Source: Xanthomonas sp. CFBP 8443
GTDB lineage: Bacteria; Pseudomonadota; Gammaproteobacteria; Xanthomonadales; Xanthomonadaceae
Assembly (NCBI RefSeq): GCF_025666195.1
Contig: NZ_CP102592.1
Location: 1,240,001-1,304,000, forward strand
Reading direction: 5' to 3'
Length of the DNA: 64,000 bases
Numbering within the stretch: the first letter of the stretch is position 1; every line of letters begins with the position of its first letter. This document shows positions 20,495 through 30,099 of this stretch, in pieces. The notes beneath the pieces were generated by a model that worked only from the letters and a program-made list of their open reading frames with translations, had not been told where the DNA came from and ran no database searches. A program made the translations under genes and the position numbers.

Positions 20495-21144
20495 GGCCGG
20501 CATTGCGCGCAGGCTGGGCGCTGGCGATGCTGCTGGCGCTGGCCGGCTGTACCTCGCTGGCGCCGCGGCAGGCGCCGCCGGCCGCCACGGCGCCGCTCGG
20601 CGAGGCCGCACGCCAGGCCGAAGCGGACCGCGCCGCCTGGCTGGACGCGCATCCGCAATGGTCGTTCCAGGGCCGGGTGGCGATCACCAAGGGCCGCAAC
20701 GGCGGCAGCGGGCGCATCGACTGGGCCCAGCAGCAGCGGCAATACCAGGTCGAGCTCAGCGCGCCGGTGACCCGCCAGAGTTGGCGTCTCACCGGCGACA
20801 GCCATCACGAGGCCGGCCGCCTGGAAGGGTTGGAGGGCGGCCCGCGCGAAGGCGAGGACGCCCAGCAGCTGCTGCTCGAGGCCACCGGTTGGGAGATTCC
20901 GGTCAATCTACTGCCGGACTGGGTGCGTGGGCGGGTCGCGGTGGACGCCGAGGCGCCCGAGCAGGTCGGCTACGACGCCGACGGGCGGCTGCAGGCGCTG
21001 CGGCAGATGGGCTGGGAGATCCAGTTCCAGGAGTGGTATGCGCCCAGCGACGGCCGCCCGGCGCTGCCGCGGCGCATCGAGGCGCGCAACGGCGACGCCA
21101 AGGTGCGGCTGCTGCTCGACCAGTGGGACTTCGCCACGCCATGA
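20491..21144 (+). CDS. lolB: Outer membrane lipoprotein receptor LolB
   Basis: Accepts lipoproteins from LolA and inserts them into the outer membrane. 217 residues; the signal peptide ends in lipobox LALAG-C with the lipidated Cys at position 20. The LolB fold shows [22 protein letters not shown] and WLRG-like segment LLPDWVRGR. Start is GTG, overlapping the TPR stop; the stop overlaps the ispE start (ATGA). The three genes are one coupled operon. Confidence 0.93.
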   Translation: MRPALRAGWALAMLLALAGCTSLAPRQAPPAATAPLGEAARQAEADRAAWLDAHPQWSFQGRVAITKGRNGGSGRIDWAQQQRQYQVELSAPVTRQSWRLTGDSHHEAGRLEGLEGGPREGEDAQQLLLEATGWEIPVNLLPDWVRGRVAVDAEAPEQVGYDADGRLQALRQMGWEIQFQEWYAPSDGRPALPRRIEARNGDAKVRLLLDQWDFATP

Positions 21145-22004
21145 GCGCAGTGCGGAAGGACGGCTGGTCGGCGTGGCCGGCCCCGGCCAAGCTGAACCTG
21201 TTCCTGCAGATCACCGGCCGCCGTGCCGACGGCTACCACGCGTTGCAGACCGTGTTCCGCCTGCTGGACTGGGGCGACACGGTGCATTTGCGCGTGCGCG
21301 CCGACGGTGTGGTGGCGCGGCTCGGCGACTCGGTGGCCGGCGTCGCCGAAGCCGACGACCTGTTGGTGCGTGCTGCGCGATTGCTGCAAAAAGAAGCCAA
21401 GATTGCGGAAGGTGTCGACATCCGCGTCGAAAAGCGCATTCCGGCAGGCGGCGGTTTTGGCGGCGGCTCGTCCGATGCGGCGACGGCGCTGGTCGCGCTG
21501 AACGCCTTGTGGGGCGCCGGGCTGGACGAGGATGCGCTGGCTGGCCTGGGCCTGACCCTGGGCGCGGACGTGCCGGTGTTCGTGCGCGGCCGCGACGCCT
21601 GGGCCGAGGGAGTGGGCGAGCGGCTGACCCCGCTGCGCCTGCCGCCGGCCTGGTACGTGCTGGCCGATCCGGGGGTGCACGTGCCCACCGCAGCGCTGTT
21701 CCAGGCCCCGGATTTGACGCGGGATGCCGCGCCCGCGAAAATGGCGGACTTCGTTTCAGGTTTCCTGCTCGGCAATGCGTTCGAGCCGGTGCTGCTCCGT
21801 CGCGAACCGGCCATCCAGGCCACGTTCCAGGCGCTCGCGCAGATCGGCACGCCGCGCCTTACCGGGTCGGGGAGCGGTTGTTTCGTCGAGTTCGCCGATC
21901 GCGCTGCCGCCGTGCGCGCGCTGGCGGCCTTGCCGGATGGGATGCGCGCCTGGGTGGCTGGCGGCGTGACCCGCTCGCCGCTGCTCGACGCGCTGGAGGC
22001 ATAG
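21141..22004 (+). CDS. ispE: 4-diphosphocytidyl-2-C-methyl-D-erythritol kinase
   Basis: GHMP-family kinase of the MEP isoprenoid pathway; phosphorylates CDP-methylerythritol at the 2-hydroxyl. 287 residues. N-terminal [21 protein letters not shown], the ATP loop [16 protein letters not shown], and the C-terminal [10 protein letters not shown] are the three GHMP motifs. The start overlaps the lolB stop. tRNA-Gln begins 15 bases after the stop. Confidence 0.96.
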   Translation: MSAVRKDGWSAWPAPAKLNLFLQITGRRADGYHALQTVFRLLDWGDTVHLRVRADGVVARLGDSVAGVAEADDLLVRAARLLQKEAKIAEGVDIRVEKRIPAGGGFGGGSSDAATALVALNALWGAGLDEDALAGLGLTLGADVPVFVRGRDAWAEGVGERLTPLRLPPAWYVLADPGVHVPTAALFQAPDLTRDAAPAKMADFVSGFLLGNAFEPVLLRREPAIQATFQALAQIGTPRLTGSGSGCFVEFADRAAAVRALAALPDGMRAWVAGGVTRSPLLDALEA

Positions 22005-22018
22005 CAACAGTTCCATGC

Positions 22019-22095
22019 AGGGGCGTCGCCAAGAGGCCCAAGGCACCAGGTTTTGATCCTGGCATTCGTAGGTTCGAATCCTACCGCCCCTGCCA
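22019..22095 (+). tRNA. tRNA-Gln (TTG)
   Basis: 77 bases with encoded CCA. Acceptor AGGGGCG pairs with CGCCCCT. The anticodon loop TTTTGAT between CCAGG and CCTGG gives TTG, and the T-loop GTTCGAATC is intact. It lies between ispE and prs, the usual place in this family. Confidence 0.97.
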
Positions 22096-22240
22096 ATTGT
22101 GTATGCAGATCCCTCTGCAAGAGCCCGCACATCCATGTGCGGGGGTTCAACAGGTAGGAGCGTGCTTCGCCTGGGGTTTTCCACGTTTCACGCTGTTTCT
22201 TCGTTGCACGTTCTTTGCCGCCGCCGCCCGAGACACTCTC

Positions 22241-23200
22241 ATGCAAGATCAACGCAACCTGCTGGTGTTCTCCGGCAATGCCAACAAGCCGCTTGCCAAG
22301 AGCATCTGCAAGGAACTGGGCGTGCGCCCGGGCAAGGCGATGGTGTCGCGCTTCTCCGATGGCGAAGTGCAGGTGGAGATCGAGGAGAACGTGCGCCGGC
22401 AGGAAGTGTTCGTGATCCAGCCGACCTGCGCGCCCAGCGCGGAGAACCTGATGGAGCTGCTGGTGCTGATCGACGCGCTCAAGCGCGCTAGCGCCGCCAG
22501 CGTCACCGCAGTGGTGCCGTACTTCGGCTACTCGCGGCAGGATCGGCGCATGCGCTCCTCGCGCGTGCCGATCACCGCTAAGGTCGCGGCGAAGATGTTC
22601 ACCGCGGTCAATGCCGACCGCGTGCTCACCGTCGACCTGCACGCCGACCAGATCCAGGGTTTCTTCGACATCCCGGTCGACAACGTCTACGCCTCGCCGC
22701 TGCTGCTGGCCGACATCTGGCGCGCCTACGGCACCGACAACCTGATCGTGGTGTCGCCGGACGTGGGCGGCGTGGTCCGCGCCCGCGCCGTGGCCAAGCG
22801 CCTGGACGACGCCGACCTGGCGATCATCGACAAGCGCCGCCCGCGCGCCAACGTGTCCACGGTGATGAACATCATCGGCGACGTCGAAGGCAAGACCTGC
22901 GTGCTGGTCGACGACATCGTCGATACCGCCGGCACCCTGTGCGCCGCCGCGGCCGCGCTCAAGGCGCAGGGCGCGCTGAAGGTCGCCGCGTACTGCACCC
23001 ATCCGGTGCTGTCCGGTCCGGCGGTCAGCAACATCAGCAATTCGCAGCTCGACGAACTGGTCGTCACCGACACCATCCCGCTGTCGGACGCCGCGCGCGG
23101 CTGCAGCAAGATCCGCCAGCTCAGCGTCGCCGAGCTGTTGGCCGAAACCATTCGCCGCATCGCCTTCGGCGAGTCGGTGAGTTCGTTGTACGTCGATTGA
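22241..23200 (+). CDS. prs: Ribose-phosphate pyrophosphokinase
   Basis: Makes PRPP from ribose 5-phosphate and ATP, feeding nucleotide, histidine and tryptophan synthesis. 319 residues. The ATP-binding flexible segment is in [15 protein letters not shown] and the PRPP-binding signature is [14 protein letters not shown]. The start at 22241 ([13 protein letters not shown]) begins at the usual family N-terminus. It follows tRNA-Gln by about 145 bases and is followed by a heptamer repeat and rplY. Confidence 0.97.
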   Translation: MQDQRNLLVFSGNANKPLAKSICKELGVRPGKAMVSRFSDGEVQVEIEENVRRQEVFVIQPTCAPSAENLMELLVLIDALKRASAASVTAVVPYFGYSRQDRRMRSSRVPITAKVAAKMFTAVNADRVLTVDLHADQIQGFFDIPVDNVYASPLLLADIWRAYGTDNLIVVSPDVGGVVRARAVAKRLDDADLAIIDKRRPRANVSTVMNIIGDVEGKTCVLVDDIVDTAGTLCAAAAALKAQGALKVAAYCTHPVLSGPAVSNISNSQLDELVVTDTIPLSDAARGCSKIRQLSVAELLAETIRRIAFGESVSSLYVD

Positions 23201-23207
23201 TCAAGGG

Positions 23208-23287
23208 CGGGGATTGGGGGTTCGGGATTGGGGATTCGCAGCGGCGCTGCTCTGGCGAATCCCCAATCCCGAATGCCGAATCCCGGC
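23208..23287. repeat. GGGATTC-type heptamer repeat with inverted arms, prs-rplY gap
   Basis: Tandem GGGATTG/GGGATTC units with a perfect 19-bp inverted repeat: TTCGGGATTGGGGATTCGC at 23221-23239 and its complement at 23255-23273, loop 15 bases. It starts about 8 bases after the prs stop. Member of a family found in at least seven gaps of this window. Confidence 0.9.
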
Positions 23288-23324
23288 TTTCCAACGACTC
23301 TTCTGGTCGCGGAAGAGTCCTCAA

Positions 23325-23342
23325 AACCGCCGCGAGGCGGTT
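23325..23342 (+). promoter_or_regulatory. GNRA stem-loop upstream of rplY
   Basis: Stem AACCGCC/GGCGGTT capped by GCGA, 25 bases before the rplY start. It belongs to the set of GNRA-capped hairpins in the gaps of this window. The function is unknown. Confidence 0.5.
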
Positions 23343-23367
23343 CATTCAACCAAGGTAGTAAACGCAA

Positions 23368-24015
23368 ATGGCAACCACACATGAAATCAAGGTTCAGCGC
23401 CGCGAGGTCGAGGGCAAGGGTGCGAGCCGCCGCCTCCGTCGCGACGGCCTGATCCCCGCCATCGTCTACGGTGGCGAACTGAAGCCGGTCAACATCGAGC
23501 TCAACCACAACGAAGTCTGGCTCGCCAGCCAGAACGACTGGTTCTATTCGTCGATCCTGAGCCTGAGCCTGAACGGCGACGTGCAGAAGGTGCTGCTGCG
23601 CGATATGCAGCGTCACCCGTTCAAGCAGCTGATCCTGCACATGGACTTCCAGCGCGTGAACGACAACGAAGTGCTGCACGCTTCGGTGCCGCTGCACTTC
23701 CTCAACGAGGACACCTCGCCGGCCGGCAAGTCGGCCGAAGTCGTCGTCACCCACGAGCTGAACGAGATCCAGGTCGTGTGCCTGCCGAAGGACCTGCCGG
23801 AGTTCGTCGAAGTCGACCTGTCCTCGCTGTCCGTCGGCGACGTGATCCACCTGTCCGACCTGAAGCTGCCGGCTGGCGTCGAGCTGCCGGAGCTGAAGCT
23901 GGGCAAGGAGCACGACGTGGCGGTGGTCATCGCCAAGCACGGCCGTGTCGAAGCCGAGCCGGAAGCGACCGACGCCCCGGCGGCGGCCGAGCCGGCGAAG
24001 AAGGACGGCAAGTAA
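23368..24015 (+). CDS. rplY: 50S ribosomal protein L25/general stress protein Ctc
   Basis: Binds 5S rRNA. 215 residues, the long TL5/Ctc form: an L25 domain (about 1-95, REVEGKGASRRLRRDGLIPAIVYGG) plus a C-terminal beta domain (to about 190) and an Ala/Glu-rich tail. prs-rplY-pth-ychF order is conserved among gammaproteobacteria. It has a hairpin after its stop. Confidence 0.95.
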   Translation: MATTHEIKVQRREVEGKGASRRLRRDGLIPAIVYGGELKPVNIELNHNEVWLASQNDWFYSSILSLSLNGDVQKVLLRDMQRHPFKQLILHMDFQRVNDNEVLHASVPLHFLNEDTSPAGKSAEVVVTHELNEIQVVCLPKDLPEFVEVDLSSLSVGDVIHLSDLKLPAGVELPELKLGKEHDVAVVIAKHGRVEAEPEATDAPAAAEPAKKDGK

Positions 24016-24024
24016 TCGCCTGCG

Positions 24025-24055
24025 CAGCGCCCGGACCGTCCTGGTCCGGGCGCTG
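24025..24055 (+). terminator. Stem-loop between rplY and pth
   Basis: Perfect 13-bp stem (CAGCGCCCGGACC and complement) with a 5-base loop, 10 bases after the rplY stop and 15 before the pth start. No T-run, so termination is uncertain; it could also protect the 3' end of the rplY message. Confidence 0.5.
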
Positions 24056-24070
24056 CGGCGATGCTGCGGC

Positions 24071-24655
24071 ATGACTGGTCTGCGTCTGATCGTCGGTCTG
24101 GGCAATCCCGGAGCCGAACACGCGAACACCCGGCACAACGCCGGGTTTCGTTTTGTCGAACACCTGGCCGAGCGGGCCGGCGCGCGCTGGAGCGTGGACG
24201 CCAAGCTGTTCGGCGAAACCGCCAAGGTCGATGTGGCCGGGCAGGCGGTGTGGCTGTTGAAACCGGCCACCTTCATGAATCTCAGCGGCAAGGCGGTGAC
24301 CGCCGCGTTGCGCTACTGGAAGATCGAACCGGCGCAGGCGCTGCTGGCGCACGACGAACTGGATCTGGCGCCGGGTACGGTGCGGCTCAAGTTCGACGGT
24401 GGCCACGGCGGGCAGAACGGGCTGCGCGACACCATCCGCCTGCTCGGGCATGCCGGCTTCCATCGGCTGCGCATCGGCATCGGCCATCCCGGGCACAAGG
24501 ACAAGGTCGTCCCCTGGGTGTTGGGACGCGCGAGCAAGGACGACCAGATCCTGATCGACCGCGCCATCGACGACGCCATCGCCGTACTGCCGCTGGCGGT
24601 GCAGGGCGATTTCAACGAGGCGATGAAGCGGCTGCATACGAGCAGGGATTCGTGA
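24071..24655 (+). CDS. pth: Peptidyl-tRNA hydrolase
   Basis: Frees tRNA from peptidyl-tRNA dropped by ribosomes. 194 residues. The catalytic histidine lies in NTRHNAGFRF, the Asp in LAHDELDLAPG, and FMNLSGKAV and GGHGGQNGLRD are the other conserved segments. The last codons (Arg-Asp-Ser-stop) are made by the first unit of the heptamer repeat that follows, so the repeat has set the C-terminus. The start at 24071 is preferred over upstream in-frame codons. Confidence 0.95.
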   Translation: MTGLRLIVGLGNPGAEHANTRHNAGFRFVEHLAERAGARWSVDAKLFGETAKVDVAGQAVWLLKPATFMNLSGKAVTAALRYWKIEPAQALLAHDELDLAPGTVRLKFDGGHGGQNGLRDTIRLLGHAGFHRLRIGIGHPGHKDKVVPWVLGRASKDDQILIDRAIDDAIAVLPLAVQGDFNEAMKRLHTSRDS

Positions 24656-24720
24656 TTGGGGATTGGGGATTCGCGGCCGTGCGGCATGGCGAATCTCCAA
24701 TCCCGAATCCCAAATCCCGG
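24645..24720. repeat. GGGATTC-type heptamer repeat, pth-ychF gap
   Basis: Units GGGATTC and GGGATTG in the left arm (24645-24674) and the inverted units AATCTCCAATCCCGAATCCC in the right arm (24692-24711, extending to 24720). The first unit overlaps the pth stop codon. It fills the whole gap to ychF. Confidence 0.88.
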
Positions 24721-24729
24721 AAGTGAACC

Positions 24730-25821
24730 ATGGGCATCAAGTGCGGCATCGTCGGCCTGCCCAACGTCGGCAAGTCGACCCTGTTCAATGCGCTGACCAA
24801 GGCGGGCATCGCGGCGGCCAATTTCCCGTTTTGCACCATCGAGCCCAACGTCGGCGTGGTGCCGGTGCCGGATCCGCGGCTGGGCGAACTGGCCAAGATC
24901 ATCAACCCGCAGAAAGTGGTGCCGACCGCGGTCGAGTTCGTCGACATCGCCGGCCTGGTCGCCGGCGCGGCCAGCGGCGAAGGCCTGGGCAACAAGTTCC
25001 TGGCGCACATCCGCGAGGTCGATGCGATCACCCACGTGGTGCGTTGCTTCGAGAACGACGACGTCATCCACGTCAACAACAAGGTCGATCCGATCTCGGA
25101 CATCGAGACCATCGATACCGAGCTGGCCCTGGCCGACCTGGACAGCGTCGAGAAGGCGCTGAACCGCGCCGAGCGCAGCGCCAAGGGCGGCGACAAGGAT
25201 GCGGCCGCGCGCAAGCCGGTGCTGGCCAAGCTGCAGGCCGCGCTGGCCGATGGCAAGGCCGGGCGCACTGCGGGCCTGGACGAGGAAGAAAAGGCGCTGG
25301 TGCGCGACCTGTTCCTGCTCACGCTCAAGCCGGTGATGTACATCGCCAACGTGCTCGAGGACGGGTTCGAGAACAACCCGCACCTGGACGCGGTGCGCGC
25401 GCGCGCCGCCACCGAGGGCGCCGAAGTGGTGCCGGTGTCGGCGGCGATCGAGGAAGAGCTGTCGCAGCTGGACGATGCCGACCGCGACACCTTCCTGGCC
25501 GACCTGGGCCTGGCCGAGCCGGGCTTGAACCGGGTGATCCGTGCGGCGTATTCGCTGCTCGGGCTGCAGACCTATTTCACCGCCGGCGTCAAGGAAGTGC
25601 GCGCCTGGACGGTGAAGGCCGGCTCGACCGCGCCGCAGGCCGCCGCGGTGATCCACACCGACTTCGAGAAGGGCTTCATCCGCGCCGAAACCATCGCCTA
25701 CGACGACTTCATCAAGTACAAGGGCGAAGCCGGCGCGCGCGAGGCCGGGCGGCTGCGTCTGGAAGGCAAGGAATACCGCGTGCAGGAAGGCGACGTGCTG
25801 CATTTCCGCTTCAACGTCTGA
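24730..25821 (+). CDS. ychF: Ribosome-associated ATPase YchF (OLA1 family)
   Basis: Obg-like P-loop NTPase that prefers ATP and interacts with the ribosome, linked to redox stress. 363 residues. P-loop GLPNVGKST near the N-terminus and [17 protein letters not shown] as the switch II region. The usual NKxD specificity motif is replaced by NVLED, as in this family. The TGS domain is C-terminal ([15 protein letters not shown]). Confidence 0.96.
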   Translation: MGIKCGIVGLPNVGKSTLFNALTKAGIAAANFPFCTIEPNVGVVPVPDPRLGELAKIINPQKVVPTAVEFVDIAGLVAGAASGEGLGNKFLAHIREVDAITHVVRCFENDDVIHVNNKVDPISDIETIDTELALADLDSVEKALNRAERSAKGGDKDAAARKPVLAKLQAALADGKAGRTAGLDEEEKALVRDLFLLTLKPVMYIANVLEDGFENNPHLDAVRARAATEGAEVVPVSAAIEEELSQLDDADRDTFLADLGLAEPGLNRVIRAAYSLLGLQTYFTAGVKEVRAWTVKAGSTAPQAAAVIHTDFEKGFIRAETIAYDDFIKYKGEAGAREAGRLRLEGKEYRVQEGDVLHFRFNV

Positions 25822-25864
25822 CCCGCACGTGCGCGCTTGCGCCCGGTGGCGGGCGCTGTGCGGG
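25822..25864 (+). terminator. Nested stem-loop after ychF
   Basis: Outer arms CCCGCAC/GTGCGGG and inner stem GCGCCCG/CGGGCGC with loop GTGG, beginning at the ychF stop. No T-run. Likely the end of the prs-ychF transcripts. Confidence 0.45.
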
Positions 25865-25901
25865 CATCGGGCGTTTCCTGCGACATCGCGTCAAAATACT
25901 G

Positions 25902-25930
25902 TTGACAAGGCAGGGATGTCAGGGAAGAAT
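25902..25930 (+). promoter_or_regulatory. Promoter of the tRNA-tuf operon
   Basis: Consensus -35 TTGACA (25902-25907), a 17-base spacer and -10 AAGAAT (25925-25930), followed by a GC-rich discriminator (AGCGGGC) typical of stable RNA promoters under stringent control. It lies 60 bases upstream of tRNA-Tyr. Confidence 0.8.
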
Positions 25931-25989
25931 AGCGGGCTGTTTCACCCCGGTCTGATTTCGGCTTTGCGGCCTAATCGGGACGGGTAGAT

Positions 25990-26075
25990 GGAGGGATACC
26001 CAAGCGGCCAACGGGGGCAGACTGTAAATCTGCTGGCTTACGCCTTCGGTGGTTCGAATCCACCTCCCTCCACCA
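25990..26075 (+). tRNA. tRNA-Tyr (GTA)
   Basis: 86 bases with a long variable arm and encoded CCA. Acceptor GGAGGGA pairs with TCCCTCC; loop CTGTAAA between GCAGA and TCTGC gives anticodon GTA. First of three tRNAs leading to tuf, as in the E. coli tyrU-glyT-thrT-tufB operon. Confidence 0.97.
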
Positions 26076-26107
26076 GTTTTTTTGTTGTGGCAGTGCGACA
26101 TCCCGTA

Positions 26108-26181
26108 GCGGGAGTAGTTCAACGGTAGAACCTCAGCCTTCCAAGCTGATGGTGCGGGTTCGATTCCCGTCTCCCGCTCCA
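26108..26181 (+). tRNA. tRNA-Gly (TCC)
   Basis: 74 bases with encoded CCA. Acceptor GCGGGAG pairs with CTCCCGC; the anticodon loop CTTCCAA between TCAGC and GCTGA gives TCC. 32 bases after tRNA-Tyr. Confidence 0.97.
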
Positions 26182-26211
26182 TTGAACGCGCTTGTGTCAC
26201 AATAGAACTAC

Positions 26212-26287
26212 GCTCACGTAGCTCAGTCGGTAGAGCACCTCCTTGGTAAGGAGGAGGTCGAAGGTTCGATTCCTTTCGTGAGCACCA
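26212..26287 (+). tRNA. tRNA-Thr (GGT)
   Basis: 76 bases with encoded CCA. Acceptor GCTCACG pairs with CGTGAGC; the anticodon loop TTGGTAA between CCTCC and GGAGG gives GGT. It lies 45 bases before tuf. Confidence 0.97.
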
Positions 26288-26332
26288 TATTCAGTCTTCA
26301 AATCTTTCTACGATCACCGAGAAGAAGCAGCC

Positions 26333-27523
26333 ATGGCCAAGGGTAAGTTCGAGCGCACCAAGCCGCACGTCAACGTCGGCACCATCGGTCACGTCGACCA
26401 CGGCAAGACCACGCTGACCGCGGCGCTGACCAAGATCGGCGCAGAGCGCTTCGGCGGCGAGTTCAAGGCGTATGACGCGATCGACGCGGCGCCGGAAGAG
26501 AAGGCGCGCGGCATCACGATCTCGACCGCGCACGTCGAGTACGAATCCCCGAACCGCCACTACGCGCACGTCGATTGCCCGGGCCACGCGGACTACGTCA
26601 AGAACATGATCACCGGTGCGGCGCAGATGGACGGCGCGATCCTGGTGTGCTCGGCCGCTGACGGCCCGATGCCGCAGACCCGCGAGCACATCCTGCTGTC
26701 GCGCCAGGTCGGCGTGCCGCACATCGTGGTGTTCCTGAACAAGGCCGACATGGTCGATGACGCCGAGCTGCTCGAGCTGGTCGAGATGGAAGTGCGCGAG
26801 CTGCTGAGCAAGTACGACTTCCCGGGCGACGACACCCCGATCATCCACGGTTCGGCGCGTCTGGCGCTGGAAGGCGACCAGAGCGAGATCGGCGTGCCGT
26901 CGATCCTGAAGCTGGTGGAGGCGCTGGATACGTTCATCCCCGAGCCGCAGCGCGACGTCGACAAGCCGTTCCTGATGCCGGTGGAAGACGTGTTCTCGAT
27001 CTCCGGCCGCGGCACCGTGGTGACCGGTCGTATCGAGCGCGGCATCATCAAGGTGGGCGACGAAATCGAAATCGTCGGCATCCGCGCCACGCAGAAGACC
27101 ACGGTCACCGGCGTGGAAATGTTCCGCAAGCTGCTGGACCAGGGCCAGGCGGGCGACAACGCCGGCCTGCTGCTGCGCGGCACCAAGCGTGACGACGTGG
27201 AGCGCGGCCAGGTGCTGTGCAAGCCGGGTTCGATCAAGCCGCACACCGAGTTCGAAGCCGAGGTGTACGTGCTGTCGAAGGACGAGGGCGGCCGCCACAC
27301 CCCGTTCTTCAAGGGCTACCGTCCGCAGTTCTACTTCCGCACCACCGACATCACCGGCGCCTGCGAGCTGCCGGAAGGTGTGGAGATGGTGATGCCGGGC
27401 GACAACGTGAAGATGGTGGTCACGCTGATCAACCCGGTGGCGATGGACGAAGGCCTGCGTTTCGCGATCCGCGAAGGTGGCCGCACCGTCGGCGCCGGCG
27501 TGGTCGCCAAGATCATCAAGTAA
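26333..27523 (+). CDS. tuf: Elongation factor Tu, copy 1
   Basis: GTPase that brings aminoacyl-tRNA to the ribosome. 396 residues; P-loop GHVDHGKT, switch [14 protein letters not shown], and NKADMVDD and the SA-type GSARLAL elements follow, then domains II and III. The protein is identical to that at 43757-44947. Reading the two genes side by side I find three base differences, all silent, in codons 2, 278 and 374. It is co-transcribed with the three tRNAs upstream. Confidence 0.98.
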   Translation: MAKGKFERTKPHVNVGTIGHVDHGKTTLTAALTKIGAERFGGEFKAYDAIDAAPEEKARGITISTAHVEYESPNRHYAHVDCPGHADYVKNMITGAAQMDGAILVCSAADGPMPQTREHILLSRQVGVPHIVVFLNKADMVDDAELLELVEMEVRELLSKYDFPGDDTPIIHGSARLALEGDQSEIGVPSILKLVEALDTFIPEPQRDVDKPFLMPVEDVFSISGRGTVVTGRIERGIIKVGDEIEIVGIRATQKTTVTGVEMFRKLLDQGQAGDNAGLLLRGTKRDDVERGQVLCKPGSIKPHTEFEAEVYVLSKDEGGRHTPFFKGYRPQFYFRTTDITGACELPEGVEMVMPGDNVKMVVTLINPVAMDEGLRFAIREGGRTVGAGVVAKIIK

Positions 27524-27529
27524 TGCCCG

Positions 27530-27556
27530 CTCCGGCGACTTCGGTCGCCGGAGTTT
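27530..27556 (+). terminator. Terminator-like hairpin after tuf copy 1
   Basis: Perfect 10-bp stem (CTCCGGCGAC and complement) capped by a TTCG tetraloop, then TTT. The short T-run suggests partial termination before tRNA-Trp and secE. The other tuf gene has the same loop and inner stem but loses the outer pair and T-run. Confidence 0.7.
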
Positions 27557-27657
27557 GACGATGTGCAGGCGGCTTCGGCCGTCGGGTTCAGCGAAGGGCG
27601 GGCCGGAACCTTCGGTCCGCCTTCGCCGTCTAAGGGAAGTGCAGCGTTCGTTACTAC

Positions 27658-27733
<76 letters not shown>

Positions 27734-27783
27734 ATCTGCCGCTCCCTATCCAGTGACCTTGGTCGCATAGCCGCAAGAGTCGG

Positions 27784-28197
27784 ATGAACAGCAAGATCGA
27801 GCATTCCAAAGGCACCACCGCTTCCTCAGGCGGCGATATCGTCAAGTACGTCATCGCTGCACTGCTGGTGGTCGCTGGCCTGTTTGTCTGGTTCTGGTTC
27901 GGCGAGCCGAGTCGTGCGACGCAGTTGGGGAGCTGGTCCGGTCCGTTGCGTGGCCTGGCGGTCATCGTCGGCCTGGTCGCTGCGGCCGCGGTGTTTCTGC
28001 TGACCGCCAAGGGGCGCGAGTCCCGCGAGTTCATTTCCGAATCCCGGTTCGAACTGCGCAAGGTGGTCTGGCCGACCCGTCAGGAAGCGATCCGCACCAC
28101 CTGGGTCGTGATCGTGGTGGTGATCATTCTGAGTCTGCTGCTGGGCGGGTTCGATTTCCTGATCCAGAAGCTGATGCAGTGGTTCGTGAGTCGTTGA
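27784..28197 (+). CDS. secE: Preprotein translocase subunit SecE
   Basis: Clamp subunit of the SecYEG channel in the inner membrane. 137 residues, the three-helix proteobacterial type: helices near 20-40, 55-75 and 108-132, with the conserved amphipathic segment [13 protein letters not shown] before the last. Followed by nusG after 13 bases; the secE-nusG pair is near universal. Confidence 0.96.
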   Translation: MNSKIEHSKGTTASSGGDIVKYVIAALLVVAGLFVWFWFGEPSRATQLGSWSGPLRGLAVIVGLVAAAAVFLLTAKGRESREFISESRFELRKVVWPTRQEAIRTTWVVIVVVIILSLLLGGFDFLIQKLMQWFVSR

Positions 28198-28210
28198 GGA
28201 GAGTGCAGCA

Positions 28211-28768
28211 GTGAAGCGTTGGTATGTCGTTCACGCCTATTCAGGCTTCGAGAAGTCCGTGGCCCAAGCGCTGCGCGACCGCATTGTGCGTGACGAGATG
28301 CAGGAGCGCTTCGGCGACGTGCTGGTGCCGACCGAGGAAGTGATCGAGATGCGCTCCGGCCAGAAGCGCCGTTCCGAGCGCAAGTTCTTCCCGGGCTACG
28401 TGCTGGTGCAGATCGAGACCCACGAAGAAGCCGGTATCCCGCGCATCGACAACGAAAGCTGGCATCTGGTCAAGGAAACCTCGAAGGTGATGGGGTTCAT
28501 CGGCGGGACCGCCGATCGCCCGCTGCCGATCCGCGACGAAGAGGCCGATGCGATCCTGCAGCGCGTTCAGGATGGCGTGGAGAAGCCGCGTCCGAAGGTG
28601 CTGTTCGAGCCGGGCCAGATGGTCCGGGTCACCGATGGTCCGTTCAACGACTTCAACGGCGTGGTCGAGGAAGTCAACTACGAGAAGAGCCGCCTGCGCG
28701 TCGCAGTGCTGATCTTCGGCCGCTCCACCCCGGTGGAGCTGGAATTCGGCCAGGTCGAGAAGGCCTGA
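28211..28768 (+). CDS. nusG: Transcription termination/antitermination protein NusG
   Basis: Binds RNA polymerase and links it to Rho or to the ribosome through NusE (S10). 185 residues: NGN domain ([20 protein letters not shown] at the N-terminus, [12 protein letters not shown]) and a C-terminal KOW domain ([21 protein letters not shown]). Confidence 0.97.
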   Translation: MKRWYVVHAYSGFEKSVAQALRDRIVRDEMQERFGDVLVPTEEVIEMRSGQKRRSERKFFPGYVLVQIETHEEAGIPRIDNESWHLVKETSKVMGFIGGTADRPLPIRDEEADAILQRVQDGVEKPRPKVLFEPGQMVRVTDGPFNDFNGVVEEVNYEKSRLRVAVLIFGRSTPVELEFGQVEKA

Positions 28769-28809
28769 GCCCGCGCCGGCGCGGCTGCGCCGGACGCCAG
28801 AATCTCTGC

Positions 28810-28815
28810 TATACT
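28810..28815 (+). promoter_or_regulatory. Probable promoter (-10) of the rplKAJL-rpoBC operon
   Basis: TATACT with a GC-rich discriminator GCGCGG. The run GCTATACTGCGCGGCTCG is the same, but for one base, as the rpsJ P1 region at 45169-45186. No good -35 is visible. A stem-loop CCAGGC/GCCTGG (28830-28846) follows close to the expected start site. Confidence 0.6.
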
Positions 28816-28855
28816 GCGCGGCTCGCTGTCCAGGCTCGCCGCCTGGCAGGACCGG

Positions 28856-28878
28856 AAGCCGCCGCAAGGCGGCTTTCT
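28856..28878 (+). terminator. Attenuator-like hairpin in the rplK leader
   Basis: Stem AAGCCGCC/GGCGGCTT capped by a GCAA tetraloop and followed by TTCT, about 40 bases into the expected transcript and 90 before rplK. It may attenuate transcription or form the L1 control region; I cannot tell which. Confidence 0.5.
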
Positions 28879-28968
28879 GCGCACTTCAAACGTGATGGCG
28901 GGACACGTGATTTTCCCGTCGCGATGGGGAGCCTGCAGGTTGGGCGCTAGCACCCGGAGACCACTAAA

Positions 28969-29397
28969 ATGGCAAAGAAAGTAGTCGGTTACATCAAGCT
29001 GCAGGTGAAGGCCGGTCAGGCCAACCCCTCGCCGCCGGTCGGTCCTGCGCTGGGTCAGCGCGGCCTGAACATCATGGAATTCTGCAAGGCGTTCAATGCC
29101 GCCACGCAGAAGCTGGAGCCGGGCCTGCCCACTCCGGTCATCATCACGGCCTATTCGGACCGTACCTTCACCTTCATCACCAAGAGCACTCCTGCGAGCG
29201 TGCTGCTGAAGAAGGCCGCAGGCGTCACCTCCGGTTCCAAGCGCCCGAACACCGAAAAGGTGGGTAAGGTCACCCGCAAGCAGCTCGAAGAGATCGCCAA
29301 GGCGAAGGAAGCCGACCTGACTGCAGCCGAGCTGGAAGCGGCGGTGCGTACGATTGCGGGTTCCGCCCGCAGCATGGGCCTGACGGTGGAGGGTTAA
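28969..29397 (+). CDS. rplK: 50S ribosomal protein L11
   Basis: Binds the GTPase centre of 23S rRNA and is needed for RelA activation. 142 residues; Pro-rich N-terminus [20 protein letters not shown] and C-terminal [12 protein letters not shown] are typical. Three bases before rplA. Confidence 0.98.
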   Translation: MAKKVVGYIKLQVKAGQANPSPPVGPALGQRGLNIMEFCKAFNAATQKLEPGLPTPVIITAYSDRTFTFITKSTPASVLLKKAAGVTSGSKRPNTEKVGKVTRKQLEEIAKAKEADLTAAELEAAVRTIAGSARSMGLTVEG

Positions 29398-29400
29398 GCG

Positions 29401-30099
29401 ATGGCACAGACCAAGCGACAGAAAGCAATCCGTGCTGCCGTGCAGCCGGGCAAGGCGTATTCGATCGACGAAGCGCTGAAGATCATCAAGTCCACCAGCA
29501 AGGCCAAGTTCGTCGAAGCCGTCGACGTGGCCGTGCGCCTGGGCGTGGATGCCAAGAAGTCCGACCAGCAGGTGCGCGGTTCCACCGTGCTGCCGGCCGG
29601 TACCGGCAAGAGCGTGCGCGTGGCGGTGTTCGCCCCGGCCGGCGCCAAGGCTGACGAAGCCCTGGCCGCTGGCGCCGAAGCCGTCGGCATGGACGACCTG
29701 GCCGAGAAGATGCAGGCCGGCGACCTGAACTACGACGTGGTCATCGCCACCCCGGACGCGATGCGCGTCGTCGGCAAGCTGGGCACGCTGCTGGGCCCGC
29801 GCGGCCTGATGCCGAACCCGAAGGTCGGCACCGTGTCGGCCAATCCGGCCGAAGCGGTGAAGAACGCCAAGTCGGGTCAGGTGCGCTACCGCACCGACAA
29901 GGCCGGCATCATCCACTGCACCATCGGCAAGGCCAGCTTCGAAGACGATGCGCTGAAGAACAACCTGCAGGCGCTGCTGATGGACCTGGTCAAGGCCAAG
30001 CCGGCGACCTCCAAGGGCACCTACCTGCAGAAGATCTCGGTGAGCTCGACCATGGGTCCGGGCGTCACCGTCGATCAGGCTTCGCTGTCCCTGAAGTAA
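29401..30099 (+). CDS. rplA: 50S ribosomal protein L1
   Basis: Forms the L1 stalk at the ribosomal E site and, in enterics, represses its own rplKA message. 232 residues; the family signature [14 protein letters not shown] is present. Its stop is followed by a 484-base leader of rplJ. Confidence 0.98.
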   Translation: MAQTKRQKAIRAAVQPGKAYSIDEALKIIKSTSKAKFVEAVDVAVRLGVDAKKSDQQVRGSTVLPAGTGKSVRVAVFAPAGAKADEALAAGAEAVGMDDLAEKMQAGDLNYDVVIATPDAMRVVGKLGTLLGPRGLMPNPKVGTVSANPAEAVKNAKSGQVRYRTDKAGIIHCTIGKASFEDDALKNNLQALLMDLVKAKPATSKGTYLQKISVSSTMGPGVTVDQASLSLK

